Part shown: positions 1 to 8,028 of the stretch, one piece after another
How the letters are laid out: the number at the start of each line of letters is the position of its first letter
How positions within the stretch are numbered: the stretch's first letter is position 1
The notes under the pieces: generated by a model
Seen by the model: only the letters and a program-made list of their open reading frames with translations
Databases searched by the model: none
What the model was told of the DNA's origin: nothing
NCBI RefSeq assembly: GCF_001591685.1
Contig: NZ_BCVJ01000019.1
Coordinates: forward strand, 1 to 35,208
Source of the DNA: Ligilactobacillus murinus DSM 20452 = NBRC 14221
GTDB lineage: Bacteria > Bacillota > Bacilli > Lactobacillales > Lactobacillaceae
Length of the DNA stretch: 35,208 nucleotides
Direction of reading: 5' to 3'
Translations under genes and position numbers: made by a program

Positions 1-38
1 AATATTAGGTATACACTAAAGTTAAGGTTGTGATTTAT

Positions 39-887
39 ATGACAGTGATGATAGACGGACGCGGAACTGCTGAAAAAATCCGCAGCCAATTAAAGCAAAA
101 GACAGAACAGTTAAAACAACAAGGACTAGAGCCATGTTTGGCTGTTGTTTTAGTGGGAGATGATCCGGCTAGTCAGGTGTATGTCCGTAATAAAAAACGG
201 GCCGCTGAAAAGATCGGGATCAAAACTAAAGATATCACTTTGCCAGCTAACACAACACAAACAGAGTTATTACAATTGATCGATGAGTTAAATGATGATG
301 TAACAGTCCATGCGATCTTAGTGCAGATGCCGTTACCGACGCAACTTGATGAAAATGCGGTGATCGAACGGATCGATCCTAAAAAGGATGCTGATGGTTT
401 ACATCCTGAAAACTTAGGGCATCTTTTTATGGGGCAGCCTAAAGCCTTGCCATGTACTCCGCGTGGGATCATGGTCTTATTAGAAGAGTATCAGATCCCT
501 GTAGCCGGTAAAAATGTTGTGATCATCGGACGCAGTAATTTAGTTGGACGTCCTTTAGCAGCTTTAATGATAAATGCAGATGCTACGGTCACTGTGGCAC
601 ATAGTAAGACTAAAGAGCTTTCAAGCGTTGCTAGCCAAGCTGATATTTTAGTCGTTGCAACTGGGCGAGCTGAGATGGTCGATGAAACTTATATCAAGGA
701 AGGCGCAACTGTGATCGATGTCGGGATCAATCGTTTGGCTAACGGTAAATTAGTCGGCGATGTTAAACAAGCCAGTGCTGAAACTAAGGCAGCCTATTTG
801 ACGCCAGTTCCTGGTGGTGTAGGTCCGATGACGATCGCAATGTTGATGCAACAAACGCTTGAATTGGCAGAAAAGAGCAATAACTAA
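39..887 (+). CDS. folD: Bifunctional methylenetetrahydrofolate dehydrogenase / methenyltetrahydrofolate cyclohydrolase
   Basis: Cytosolic enzyme that interconverts 5,10-methylene-THF and 10-formyl-THF with NADP, supplying one-carbon units for purine and fMet-tRNA synthesis. About 282 aa, the normal family length. Visible motifs are the catalytic YVRNKK segment (Lys about residue 52), DADGLHPENLG, the nucleotide-binding GRSNLVGRP loop and the C-terminal PVPGGVGPMT signature. I chose ATG 39 because AAGG at 24-27 lies 11 nt upstream. The in-frame GTG at 30 is only 2 nt from that site and adds residues not usual in the family. It is the first gene of a folD-xseA-xseB-ispA-tlyA-argR-recN run. The stop overlaps the xseA start by one base (TAATG). 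Only 38 bases precede it, so its promoter cannot be judged. Confidence 0.96.
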   Translation: MTVMIDGRGTAEKIRSQLKQKTEQLKQQGLEPCLAVVLVGDDPASQVYVRNKKRAAEKIGIKTKDITLPANTTQTELLQLIDELNDDVTVHAILVQMPLPTQLDENAVIERIDPKKDADGLHPENLGHLFMGQPKALPCTPRGIMVLLEEYQIPVAGKNVVIIGRSNLVGRPLAALMINADATVTVAHSKTKELSSVASQADILVVATGRAEMVDETYIKEGATVIDVGINRLANGKLVGDVKQASAETKAAYLTPVPGGVGPMTIAMLMQQTLELAEKSNN

Positions 888-2230
888 TGGAAAAAGATCA
901 ATATTTAACTGTCACAGCACTAACTAAGTACCTACATCGAAAATTCAGTGCTGATCCATATTTGAATCGTGTCTATCTGACTGGTGAGATCTCAAATTTC
1001 CGTTTGCGTCCACGCCATCAATATTTTAGTTTAAAAGACGATGGTGCTAAAATAGATGCGGTCATGTTTCAATCAGCATTTAACAAATTGAAATTCAATG
1101 TTGAAGATGGAATGAAAGTCTTAGTGGTCGGAAGAGTAGATCTGTATGAACCTAGTGGGAATTACCAAATAACGATCGAAAAGATGGAACCAGATGGTGT
1201 TGGTGCTTTGTATCAAGCGTTTGAACAATTAAAAGCTAAATTAGCTACAGAGGGCTTGTTTAGCGCACCTAAGCGACCTTTAGCCCATTTTCCTAAACGG
1301 ATCGCGGTCATCACTAGTCCATCTGGAGCAGTTATTCGTGATATCATCACGACTACTAGACGGCGGTATCCGATCGCGCAGCTAGTTTTATTTCCGGCAG
1401 TCGTTCAAGGCGAGAAAGCAGCTGATTCATTAGTTGGACGATTAAAAGAGGTCAATGCCCGTGGCGATTTTGATACGATCATCATCGGTCGTGGTGGGGG
1501 ATCGATCGAGGATCTGTGGCCTTTTAACGAAGAAAAAGTTGCTCGAGCGATCTTTGACAGTCAGATCCCGATCATTTCTTCGGTTGGACACGAAACGGAT
1601 ACGACGATCGCTGACCTAGTGGCTGATGTCAGAGCAGCAACCCCTACCGCAGCGGCTGAATTAGCGACGCCGGTTTTAGAAGACGAGATCTTGCGGATCA
1701 AACAAGATAAATTGCGCTTGATCCAAAGCTATCAAGCTATGCTAAAGTTACGGCGCCAACAGCTACAAAAATTGAAAAATTCTTACGTTTTTATGCAACC
1801 CAATCGTTTGTATGAAGGCTACCTTCAAAAACTTGATGGTTACCAGAATCGACTCAAACAGGCTTACCGTGAACAGTTGTACCAAAAAGAAAAGGTATTT
1901 TCAGAGCTGACGATGCGTTTGCAACGCTCTTCGCCAAAAGATACGATCAACTTGCATAAACAACAAGTGGCGCAGCTCAAAAAAGATCTATTTCGGGTGG
2001 CCGAAAAATATGTTGGTGATAGAGAGCAACGTCTGGTAAAGGCTACCGCTGCTTTAGATATGTTGAGTCCGTTGCGTGTTATGGGACGCGGTTTTTCTTA
2101 CGTCACGGCAGATGAAAAGATCATCAAAAAGACATCTGATCTGTCAGTGGGTTCTGAGATCAAATTGCATTTAAGCGATGGTAGTGTTAAAGCTAAAGTT
2201 ACTAAAATTGATGGGATGAAGAAAAAATGA
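887..2230 (+). CDS. xseA: Exodeoxyribonuclease VII large subunit
   Basis: Large, catalytic subunit of exonuclease VII, which degrades single-stranded DNA in both directions to short acid-soluble oligonucleotides and works in repair with several small XseB subunits. 447 aa, typical length. An N-terminal OB-fold (roughly residues 5-105) includes the LTGEISNFR and HQYFSLKDD segments. The catalytic domain carries the conserved [14 protein letters not shown] block and an [12 protein letters not shown] block, followed by a long charged helical region that binds XseB. The gene overlaps folD by 1 nt and xseB by 4 nt, so translational coupling is likely. Confidence 0.97.
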   Translation: MEKDQYLTVTALTKYLHRKFSADPYLNRVYLTGEISNFRLRPRHQYFSLKDDGAKIDAVMFQSAFNKLKFNVEDGMKVLVVGRVDLYEPSGNYQITIEKMEPDGVGALYQAFEQLKAKLATEGLFSAPKRPLAHFPKRIAVITSPSGAVIRDIITTTRRRYPIAQLVLFPAVVQGEKAADSLVGRLKEVNARGDFDTIIIGRGGGSIEDLWPFNEEKVARAIFDSQIPIISSVGHETDTTIADLVADVRAATPTAAAELATPVLEDEILRIKQDKLRLIQSYQAMLKLRRQQLQKLKNSYVFMQPNRLYEGYLQKLDGYQNRLKQAYREQLYQKEKVFSELTMRLQRSSPKDTINLHKQQVAQLKKDLFRVAEKYVGDREQRLVKATAALDMLSPLRVMGRGFSYVTADEKIIKKTSDLSVGSEIKLHLSDGSVKAKVTKIDGMKKK

Positions 2231-2454
2231 CAGAAAATAATTTAACCTTTGAACAAGAATTACAAATGTTAGAAGCGATCGTAGGCAAACTTGAGCAAGG
2301 TGATGTTCCTTTGGAAGAAGCGTTAGCACAATTTCAAAAAGGGGTAGCTTTAAGTAAAAAATTGCAAGAGACCCTCCAAAATGCCGAGGATACTTTGACT
2401 AAAGTCATCAATGAAGAAGGACAAGAAGTCATCTTTGAAGCAAATAATGACTAA
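2227..2454 (+). CDS. xseB: Exodeoxyribonuclease VII small subunit
   Basis: Small subunit of exonuclease VII. 75 aa, normal length. It shows the family's pattern of two amphipathic helices ([20 protein letters not shown], then [19 protein letters not shown]) that wrap the helical tail of XseA. The start ATGA overlaps the xseA stop by 4 nt. A 104-nt spacer then separates it from ispA, unusually long inside this otherwise compact cluster; that spacer holds the hairpin-containing start region of ispA. Confidence 0.95.
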   Translation: MTENNLTFEQELQMLEAIVGKLEQGDVPLEEALAQFQKGVALSKKLQETLQNAEDTLTKVINEEGQEVIFEANND

Positions 2455-2508
2455 TATTTAGTTGTGTATTGTGAGAAATTTAATGGGAGCAATACTGTTA
2501 AAGTAAAC

Positions 2509-2558
2509 AAGGAAGGAATCTAGGGCTTCTTGATGATCCCATACCTAGAAAGTGAAAA
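2509..2558 (+). promoter_or_regulatory. Candidate hairpin-separated ribosome-binding site of ispA
   Basis: A strong Shine-Dalgarno-like AAGGAAGGAA (2509-2518) abuts a perfect 6-bp inverted repeat, TCTAGG (2519-2524) and CCTAGA (2544-2549). Nine bases (AAGTGAAAA) then lead to the ATG at 2559. The sequence right before the ATG is at best a poor Shine-Dalgarno match, and a TGA in frame at 2553 rules out a start further upstream. If the hairpin forms, the strong site sits at a normal distance from the ATG. The sequence elements are seen; the mechanism is inference. Confidence 0.45.
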
Positions 2559-3437
2559 ATGCAGTTAGCAACTTTTCAAAATAAAATGATCCCATTACTT
2601 GAACAGCACATGCGACATTACTTGGCGCAATTTACTGAGAATAAGACTCTTCAAGCGGCAATGCAATATTCGCTTGAAGCAGGTGGTAAACGGATCAGAC
2701 CGCTTTTGATCATGTTGATCTGTCAAAGCTTAGAAAAAAAGATCGATACAGATGTTTTGAGTGTGGCGGGAAGTCTAGAATTTCTTCACACATACTCTTT
2801 GATCCATGATGATCTACCTGAGATGGATAATGATGATCTACGGCGGGGAAAACCGACGAATCATAAAGTTTTTGGTCAAGATATAGCGGTTTTAGCGGGG
2901 GATGCTCTCTTAACTGAGGCTTTTGGCTGGTTAGCTAAAACAAAGCTTACGCCCCAAAAACGTATTACTTTGGTAGCTGCACTTGCAAAAGCTGCGGGAG
3001 CAAATGGGATGGTCGCAGGCCAAACCGGTGATATCTTAGGAGAAAAGACAACTTTGACCTTGTCAGAGTTGATGCAAGTCCATAAAAATAAGACGGGACA
3101 ATTGTTGGAATATGCTTGTTTTGCTGGAGCTATTTTAGGTGAAGCAACACCAAAACAAGAACAGGCTTTAGTTACTTTTGGGCAAAAATTTGGTCTAGCC
3201 TTTCAGATCTATGACGATATTTTAGATGTGACGGCAACAACAGCCGAATTAGGTAAAACAGCTAATAAGGATGTGGCGGAAAATAAAAATACTTATCCGC
3301 GCCTTTTAGGGCTAAAAGGAGCTAAGCAAGCGCTAGTTGATACGTTGAAGCAAGCAAAAGATCAACTTGAGTTTTTGGATAAAAGTGGACTTGAGACTTC
3401 TCTTTTGCGTCAAGTGCTAGAGTATTTTAAATTATAA
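2559..3437 (+). CDS. ispA: Polyprenyl (farnesyl) diphosphate synthase
   Basis: Head-to-tail prenyltransferase that condenses isopentenyl diphosphate with allylic diphosphates to make farnesyl diphosphate (possibly geranylgeranyl), the precursor of undecaprenyl carriers and quinones. 292 aa. The first Asp-rich motif DDLPEMDNDD with the downstream RRG, the KTG block, and the second Asp-rich motif YDDILD are all present, as is GGKRIRP near the N-terminus. dxs is absent beside it, as expected for lactobacilli that use the mevalonate pathway. The ATG at 2559 is forced by an in-frame TGA just upstream. It is followed by tlyA after 14 nt. Product chain length cannot be fixed from sequence alone. Confidence 0.94.
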   Translation: MQLATFQNKMIPLLEQHMRHYLAQFTENKTLQAAMQYSLEAGGKRIRPLLIMLICQSLEKKIDTDVLSVAGSLEFLHTYSLIHDDLPEMDNDDLRRGKPTNHKVFGQDIAVLAGDALLTEAFGWLAKTKLTPQKRITLVAALAKAAGANGMVAGQTGDILGEKTTLTLSELMQVHKNKTGQLLEYACFAGAILGEATPKQEQALVTFGQKFGLAFQIYDDILDVTATTAELGKTANKDVAENKNTYPRLLGLKGAKQALVDTLKQAKDQLEFLDKSGLETSLLRQVLEYFKL

Positions 3438-3451
3438 GTAAGGATGTAAGT

Positions 3452-4279
3452 ATGAAAAAAGAACGTGTAGATGTATTATTGGTCAAGCAGGGGCTATTCG
3501 AGACACGCGAACAAGCAAAACGTGCAGTTATGGCAGGCGAGATCTTAGGTGAAAATGAGGAACGATTAGATAAACCAGGTGAAAAGATCGATCCAAGTGT
3601 CAAATTACATTTTAAGGGTAAAAAGATGCCTTATGTTAGTCGTGGTGGTTTAAAACTTGAAAAAGCGCTCAAAGTCTTTAAACTAAGTACCAAAAATAAG
3701 ACAGTCCTTGATATCGGTTCATCTACTGGTGGCTTTACTGATGTTGCCTTACAAAAAGGGGCCAAGTTGAGTTATGCCCTTGATGTGGGAACTAATCAAT
3801 TAGCTTGGAAGTTGCGTCAAGATCCGCGAGTCGTTGTGATGGAGAATACTAACTTTCGCTACAGTAAATTAGAAGATTTTACTGCTGGACGCCCTGATTT
3901 TGCGACGATCGATGTTTCTTTTATTTCATTGCAACTTATCTTGCCGACTTTACATGCGATCTTAGCGCCAGGTGGAGACGTGGTGGCTTTGATCAAACCT
4001 CAATTTGAAGCAGGACGTGAAAAAGTCGGTAAGCATGGGATCGTTCGGGATGAAAAAGTCCATTTAGAAGTGGTCCAAGAGTTGATCGCTTTTGCTGTCA
4101 AAGCAGGATATGATGTCTTAGACCTTGATTTTTCACCGATCACGGGTGGAGAAGGAAATATTGAATTTTTAGTCCATTTGCGTGCAACATCAGAAACTGC
4201 AATGATCAGTGCTAATGTCGATCCAAGTGCAGTGATCAAACAAGCTCATCAAACATTACTTCATCAAAAAGATAAGTAG
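3452..4279 (+). CDS. tlyA: TlyA family RNA methyltransferase (S4 domain)
   Basis: Predicted S-adenosylmethionine-dependent rRNA 2'-O-methyltransferase of the TlyA/YqxC family, often annotated as hemolysin A. 275 aa. An N-terminal S4 RNA-binding domain (about 1-65: RVDVLLVKQGLFETREQAKR) precedes an FtsJ-like methyltransferase fold with the SAM loop DIGSSTGGFTD and a conserved FATIDVSFISL segment. A Shine-Dalgarno AAGGATG lies 5 nt before the ATG. Its position between ispA and argR matches Bacillus and most lactobacilli. In mycobacteria TlyA modifies 16S and 23S rRNA; the target here is not known. Confidence 0.93.
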   Translation: MKKERVDVLLVKQGLFETREQAKRAVMAGEILGENEERLDKPGEKIDPSVKLHFKGKKMPYVSRGGLKLEKALKVFKLSTKNKTVLDIGSSTGGFTDVALQKGAKLSYALDVGTNQLAWKLRQDPRVVVMENTNFRYSKLEDFTAGRPDFATIDVSFISLQLILPTLHAILAPGGDVVALIKPQFEAGREKVGKHGIVRDEKVHLEVVQELIAFAVKAGYDVLDLDFSPITGGEGNIEFLVHLRATSETAMISANVDPSAVIKQAHQTLLHQKDK

Positions 4280-4299
4280 GTAGGAAGGATGATTTCTCA

Positions 4300-4758
4300 G
4301 TGAGAAAACAAGATAGACAACGAATTATTAAAAAAATGATCCAGGATAATGCGATTTATCGGCAAGAAGACTTTGTTAGTCTCCTTTCAGCTAAAGGAGT
4401 TGAAGTGACTCAAGCCACTATCTCACGTGATGTAAAAGAGATGCAGCTGATCAAAGTGCCAACGCCAGATGGGTCGTATCGGTATAGTTTACCGACGACC
4501 AAGAAGGATAATACCGAAAAAAAACTAAGGAAAGTTTTGCGTGACGCCTATCTTGTTTCTGACTGTCATCGTGATCTATGTATGGTCAAAGTTTTGCCTG
4601 GTAATGGGCCCGCGCTTTCGAGTTTGATCTCGCAAATGAACTATGATGAAGTTTTTGCTACTTTAGGTGATGATGATACGATCATGCTTTTTGCACGCTC
4701 AAATGAAGATGCGTTGCAGATCGAGCGTAAATTATTGGCTTTGATCGATGATAAATAG
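4300..4758 (+). CDS. argR: Arginine repressor ArgR/AhrC
   Basis: Hexameric, arginine-responsive DNA-binding regulator of arginine biosynthesis and catabolism. 152 aa, full length. The N-terminal winged helix includes TQATISRDVKEMQLIKVP, and the C-terminal domain carries the arginine-binding GDDDTIMLFAR motif. GTG start at 4300, supported by AGGAAGGA at 4282-4289 with a 10-nt spacer; a nearby ATG at 4289 is out of frame. In lactobacilli several ArgR paralogues often coexist; this copy is the one linked to recN. No arginine genes are in the window, so its targets lie elsewhere. Confidence 0.95.
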   Translation: MRKQDRQRIIKKMIQDNAIYRQEDFVSLLSAKGVEVTQATISRDVKEMQLIKVPTPDGSYRYSLPTTKKDNTEKKLRKVLRDAYLVSDCHRDLCMVKVLPGNGPALSSLISQMNYDEVFATLGDDDTIMLFARSNEDALQIERKLLALIDDK

Positions 4759-4772
4759 GACTTTTAGATTTT

Positions 4773-4816
4773 GGGAAAGGAAAAACTGTTACTCTTAGCA
4801 ACAGCAGGAAAGTACT
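4773..4816 (+). promoter_or_regulatory. Double Shine-Dalgarno with hairpin upstream of recN
   Basis: GGGAAAGGAAAAA (4773-4785) is directly followed by a short inverted repeat, CTGTT (4786-4790) and AACAG (4800-4804), then by a second Shine-Dalgarno, AGGAAAG (4806-4812), 4 nt before the TTG start at 4817. This is a weaker relative of the ispA arrangement, because the proximal site alone would suffice and the stem is only 5 bp. Confidence 0.3.
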
Positions 4817-6496
4817 TTGTTACAAGAATTAATGATCCGTGATTTTGCAATTATTGATCAGTTGACCGTCGATTTCGGAACGAATATGACGGTCTTGACT
4901 GGTGAAACTGGAGCTGGTAAGTCCATCATTATTGATGCTTTAGGTCTACTAGCAGGTGGACGTGGCTCGAGTGATTTTATCCGCAAGGGAGCTAATAAAT
5001 CATTGCTCCAAGGACAATTTACTATCCCTAAAGCCACTCGAACATATGAGCTTTTAGATGAATTTGGGATCGAATGTGAAGATGATATTTTGATCTTACA
5101 ACGCGATATTTATCGCAGTGGCAAAAATGTTTGCCGAATAAATGGCGTTTTGGTCAATCTAGGCACACTTCGGCAGGTGGGGCAAACATTGATCGATATC
5201 CATGGGCAAAATGAGCATCAAGAATTGATGGATCCTGAGCGTCATTTAGCTCTAGTCGATAATTATCAGCCTGAGATCTTAGCTAAATTAGCACAATATC
5301 AGACGCTTTATGCCAATTATCGTCGTCTTTCTCAGGCACTAGAGCAACGTGAGAAAAATGCACACGAGTGGGCGCAAAGACTTGATATGTTACAATTTCA
5401 AGTTAATGAGATCAGTGAGGCGCAGCTACATGAGGGTGAAGAAGAAGAGCTCCAAGAACAAAAACGTCAATTAGATAATTATCAAACGATCCATCACGCG
5501 TTAGAGATGAGTTATCAAGCACTGAATGGTGAAGAATTAGATGTGATGAGTGTTCTAGGAAATGTCATGAGTGAGTTAGAAGACGTGGCTGAGTTCAATT
5601 CTGAATTAGCTGCGATCTACGAAAAGGTCTCTGATGCTTTCTATAATCTACAAGATGTAGCGCATGAAGTTTCAGGGCAATTAAGTGATCTGGAGTGGGA
5701 TGAAGAATTGTTAAATTCCATCGAAGCACGGCTTGAAACGATCCATCAACTCAAGCGTAAATATGGTGATTCGATCGAAACGATCTTGGCTTATTACGAT
5801 AAGATAAAACGCGAACTTGAAACGATGCAACAAAGCGATGAAAACTTAGAACAGCAAGTCGAGCAGGTCAAAGAAGCTCATAGCAAGGCAAAAAAATTAG
5901 CGTTAGAGATCAGTGAGTTACGTAAAGAGACTGCTAAACGGCTTGAAGCTGAGATCCATCAGCAGTTGAGTGCACTATATATGGATAAAGCTGTTTTTGA
6001 AGTGCGATTTTTACCGGCGAATGGACAATTGACTGAAACTGGCCTTGATCGGGTCGAATTTTACATTCAAACTAATCCCGGAGAAGAAATGGGGGCTTTA
6101 GCAAGGATCGCTTCTGGTGGTGAATTATCGCGGATCATGCTCGCGCTAAAGACGATCTTTGCTCAAAATAAAGGTGTGACGAGTATTATTTTCGATGAGG
6201 TCGATACTGGAGTCAGTGGACGTGTCGCACAAGCGATAGCTGAAAAAATCAGCCAGATCGCAACTAATTCGCAGGTGCTGTGTATCACCCACTTGCCACA
6301 GGTCGCGGCTGTGGCAGACCACCATTATTTTATTGCTAAACATGTAGCCAATGGGCGGACTGAAACTTCGCTTACGATCTTAAATGATAAAGAACGGATC
6401 GAAGAACTAGCCCGGATGCTGTCAGGTTCTTCGATCACGACTTTGACACTAGAACATGCAGAAGAACTGCTAAAAATGGCTAAGGCAAGTAAATAG
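4817..6496 (+). CDS. recN: DNA repair protein RecN
   Basis: SMC-like ATPase that gathers broken DNA ends for recombinational repair. 559 aa, full length. The N-terminal Walker A is GETGAGKSIIIDAL (about residues 30-43). A long central coiled coil rich in Glu, Lys and Gln follows, then the C-terminal signature ASGGELSRIMLALK and Walker B TSIIFDEVDTGVSG with the CITHLPQVAA switch. The TTG start is supported by AGGAAAG 4 nt upstream. It is the last gene of the folD cluster and has a strong terminator 3 nt after its stop. It is often SOS-controlled in Bacilli, but I see no clear LexA box just upstream. Confidence 0.96.
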   Translation: MLQELMIRDFAIIDQLTVDFGTNMTVLTGETGAGKSIIIDALGLLAGGRGSSDFIRKGANKSLLQGQFTIPKATRTYELLDEFGIECEDDILILQRDIYRSGKNVCRINGVLVNLGTLRQVGQTLIDIHGQNEHQELMDPERHLALVDNYQPEILAKLAQYQTLYANYRRLSQALEQREKNAHEWAQRLDMLQFQVNEISEAQLHEGEEEELQEQKRQLDNYQTIHHALEMSYQALNGEELDVMSVLGNVMSELEDVAEFNSELAAIYEKVSDAFYNLQDVAHEVSGQLSDLEWDEELLNSIEARLETIHQLKRKYGDSIETILAYYDKIKRELETMQQSDENLEQQVEQVKEAHSKAKKLALEISELRKETAKRLEAEIHQQLSALYMDKAVFEVRFLPANGQLTETGLDRVEFYIQTNPGEEMGALARIASGGELSRIMLALKTIFAQNKGVTSIIFDEVDTGVSGRVAQAIAEKISQIATNSQVLCITHLPQVAAVADHHYFIAKHVANGRTETSLTILNDKERIEELARMLSGSSITTLTLEHAEELLKMAKASK

Positions 6497-6499
6497 TTC

Positions 6500-6529
6500 A
6501 AAAAGATGCACTTTGAGGCATCTTTTTTT
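6500..6529 (+). terminator. Intrinsic terminator of the folD-recN cluster
   Basis: Stem AAAAAGATGC (6500-6509) pairs perfectly with GCATCTTTTT (6518-6527), with an 8-nt loop and a T-run to 6529. It begins 3 nt after the recN stop. Confidence 0.9.
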
Positions 6530-6535
6530 GGAATT

Positions 6536-6566
6536 AAAAAAACTAGAAGTCTTTAAACTCCTAGTT
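6536..6566 (-). terminator. Intrinsic terminator of lexA
   Basis: Read on the minus strand, AACTAGGAGT and ACTTCTAGTT form a stem with one mismatch, followed by seven T. It lies 15 nt past the lexA stop and back to back with the recN terminator, as expected between convergent genes. Confidence 0.85.
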
Positions 6567-6581
6567 ACTAAAATACTGACT

Positions 6582-7205
6582 TTAGATCATATCCCGGTAG
6601 AGTCCGATGACTTTGCCTAAAATTACGACATTATCCAAGATGATCGGATCCATCGTTTCATTTTCAGGTTGTAATCTAAAATACCCGTCTTCTTTGTAGA
6701 ATCGCTTGCATGTTGCCTCATCGTCTTCGGTCATGGCGATCACGATATCACCATTGTCAGCAGCAGACTGTTTTCTAACGATAACTTGATCACCATCTAA
6801 GATCCCAGCATCGATCATGCTTTCACCACGGATGTTCAACATGAACAAATCATTGGCATCACTTAAATTAGGTGGTAATGGAAAGTAATCAGTTGTTTCT
6901 TCAACAGTTAAGATCGGCATCCCTGCGGTCACAGTTCCAATGACTGGGATCTCATTTAAAGTAGTTTTGATCCCTAGAGTTTCTAGACCAGCAGGGGTAA
7001 CTTCCATTGCCCGTGGTTTAGTAGGATCTTTTTTGAGAAAACCTTTCTTAGTTAAGCGTGCTAAATGACCGTGTACAGTTGAGGTCGAAGAAAGTGAGAC
7101 TGCTTGACAGATCTCGCGCACAGTCGGTGGATAACCTTTGCTCTCAACTGTATTGTAGATAAAACGCAAAATATTTAGCTGTCTTTTTTCAGATGCTTTT
7201 GTCAT
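6582..7205 (-). CDS. lexA: SOS repressor LexA
   Basis: Transcriptional repressor and self-cleaving serine peptidase of the SOS response. 207 aa from the ATG at 7205, which is preceded by GAGGTG (7213-7218) at 7 nt. A GTG three codons earlier is inside that spacer and is rejected. N-terminal winged helix includes the [15 protein letters not shown] recognition region. The cleavage site is Ala94-Gly95 in GTVTAGMPI, and the catalytic dyad is Ser129 (RGESM) with Lys167 (CKRF). A LexA-type operator overlaps the -35 of its own promoter, indicating autoregulation. It faces the DUF896 gene, as in Bacillus, but no yneA-like division inhibitor gene lies between them. Confidence 0.97.
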   Translation of the reverse strand: MTKASEKRQLNILRFIYNTVESKGYPPTVREICQAVSLSSTSTVHGHLARLTKKGFLKKDPTKPRAMEVTPAGLETLGIKTTLNEIPVIGTVTAGMPILTVEETTDYFPLPPNLSDANDLFMLNIRGESMIDAGILDGDQVIVRKQSAADNGDIVIAMTEDDEATCKRFYKEDGYFRLQPENETMDPIILDNVVILGKVIGLYRDMI

Positions 7206-7236
7206 TTTGAACACCTCAATACATTTCTATAGGGTA

Positions 7237-7265
7237 ATTATAACATAGAAAATCAGCAGTTACAA
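7237..7265 (-). promoter_or_regulatory. lexA promoter
   Basis: On the minus strand, TTGTAA (plus 7260-7265) and a perfect TATAAT (plus 7237-7242) are separated by exactly 17 bp. The -35 overlaps the LexA operator. Confidence 0.8.
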
Positions 7266-7276
7266 ACAAGCGTTTG
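7263..7276. promoter_or_regulatory. LexA operator (SOS box)
   Basis: CAAACAAGCGTTTG is an inverted repeat CAAAC-N4-GTTTG. It is a close variant of the Gram-positive SOS box CGAAC-N4-GTTCG and overlaps the lexA -35 element. It is the only such box I noticed in the lexA-DUF896 intergenic region, and lies about 30 bp upstream of the weak promoter proposed for the DUF896 gene. Confidence 0.75.
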
Positions 7277-7304
7277 CTTTATCGAAAAGAAAGTGACTAA
7301 GCTA

Positions 7305-7333
7305 ATGACTTTCTTAAAATTTTGAGATAGAAT
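7305..7333 (+). promoter_or_regulatory. Possible promoter of the DUF896 gene
   Basis: ATGACT (7305-7310), 17 bp, TAGAAT (7328-7333). Both hexamers deviate from consensus. It is placed 36 bp before the start codon. Confidence 0.4.
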
Positions 7334-7368
7334 ATAAAGGATAGATCATTGGAAAAGAGGAATTTGAC

Positions 7369-7665
7369 ATGGAAAAAGACGAAAATTTAGAACAAACGTC
7401 AGAAAAGACGGAAGCAAAAAAAGGTGCGATCCCACAAGAGCTGATCGATCGTATCAATGAATTGTCTAAAAAGAAAAAAGAAGGCACACTAACAGAAGCT
7501 GAAAAAGAAGAGCAACAAGAATTGCGTAAAACTTACTTAGCGATGTTTAGAGAAAACTTCCGTAGCCACGTAGAAATGTTACAAGTCTACGATAAAGATG
7601 GCAATGAAGTTACCCCAGAAAAGGTGAAAAAGATCCAACGTGAACGTGGTTTGCGTGATAATTAA
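7369..7665 (+). CDS. DUF896 (YnzC/UPF0291) family protein
   Basis: Small cytosolic protein of unknown function, 98 aa. The core PQELIDRINELSKKKKEGTL followed by TEAEKEEQQELRKTYLAMFR forms two predicted antiparallel helices and is the DUF896 hallmark. The N-terminal 20 residues are an acidic and lysine-rich extension. Start ATG 7369 has AAAGAGG 8 nt upstream. In Bacillus subtilis the homologue ynzC follows lexA and yneA and belongs to the SOS-regulated yneA operon. Here it is the first gene opposite lexA. Whether it is SOS controlled depends on whether the LexA box reaches its promoter. Confidence 0.9.
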   Translation: MEKDENLEQTSEKTEAKKGAIPQELIDRINELSKKKKEGTLTEAEKEEQQELRKTYLAMFRENFRSHVEMLQVYDKDGNEVTPEKVKKIQRERGLRDN

Positions 7666-7687
7666 AGCTGTTTAGCGCTTTATTTTT
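7663..7687 (+). terminator. Weak terminator after the DUF896 gene
   Basis: TAAAGC (7663-7668, including the stop codon) pairs with GCTTTA (7677-7682), followed by TTTTT. The 6-bp stem is mostly A/T, so it is probably leaky. Confidence 0.5.
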
Positions 7688-7745
7688 AAGGATAACTTGT
7701 GTAGAATAGGTAATTGAATGAATATAATGAGAAGGGGGTGCTGGA

Positions 7746-7970
7746 ATGTCTACTGGAATTTGGATCGTACTTGTAGTCTTAGCGCTTATCCTTGGCTTTG
7801 TTGGTGGTTTCTTTGCTGCTCGTAAGTACATGGAAGACTATTTGAAGAAAAATCCGCCGATCAATGAACAGATGTTGCGGACGATGATGATTCAGATGGG
7901 GCAAAAGCCTTCTGAAAAGAAACTTCATCAAATGATGGCTTCAATGAAGCAAAATATGTCTAAAAAATAA
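7746..7970 (+). CDS. YneF family (UPF0154) small membrane protein
   Basis: 74-aa protein with one N-terminal transmembrane helix (about residues 4-26, [19 protein letters not shown]) and a basic cytoplasmic tail with the family signature [25 protein letters not shown]. The function is unknown. yneF lies near lexA and ynzC in Bacillus as well, so the pair is syntenic. A strong Shine-Dalgarno, AAGGGGGTG, precedes the ATG by 5 nt, and a TATAAT at 7724-7729 may be its -10 element, though no good -35 is present. Confidence 0.9.
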   Translation: MSTGIWIVLVVLALILGFVGGFFAARKYMEDYLKKNPPINEQMLRTMMIQMGQKPSEKKLHQMMASMKQNMSKK

Positions 7971-7975
7971 TTTAA

Positions 7976-8028
7976 AACTAAAAATAGGTTGTGACTTATG
8001 TGTCCAACCTATTTTTAGTTATTTTTTT
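7976..8028. terminator. Bidirectional terminator between yneF and plsC
   Basis: A perfect 16-bp stem, AACTAAAAATAGGTTG (7976-7991) with CAACCTATTTTTAGTT (8005-8020), followed on the plus strand by A and seven T. The plsC stop codon (minus strand, 8019-8021) overlaps the stem edge, so the same hairpin can end both transcripts. Confidence 0.88.

Noticed and set aside
30-38. GTG at 30 as start of folD
   Set aside because: Only 2 nt from AAGG at 24-27; ATG 39 has workable spacing and matches the family N-terminus.
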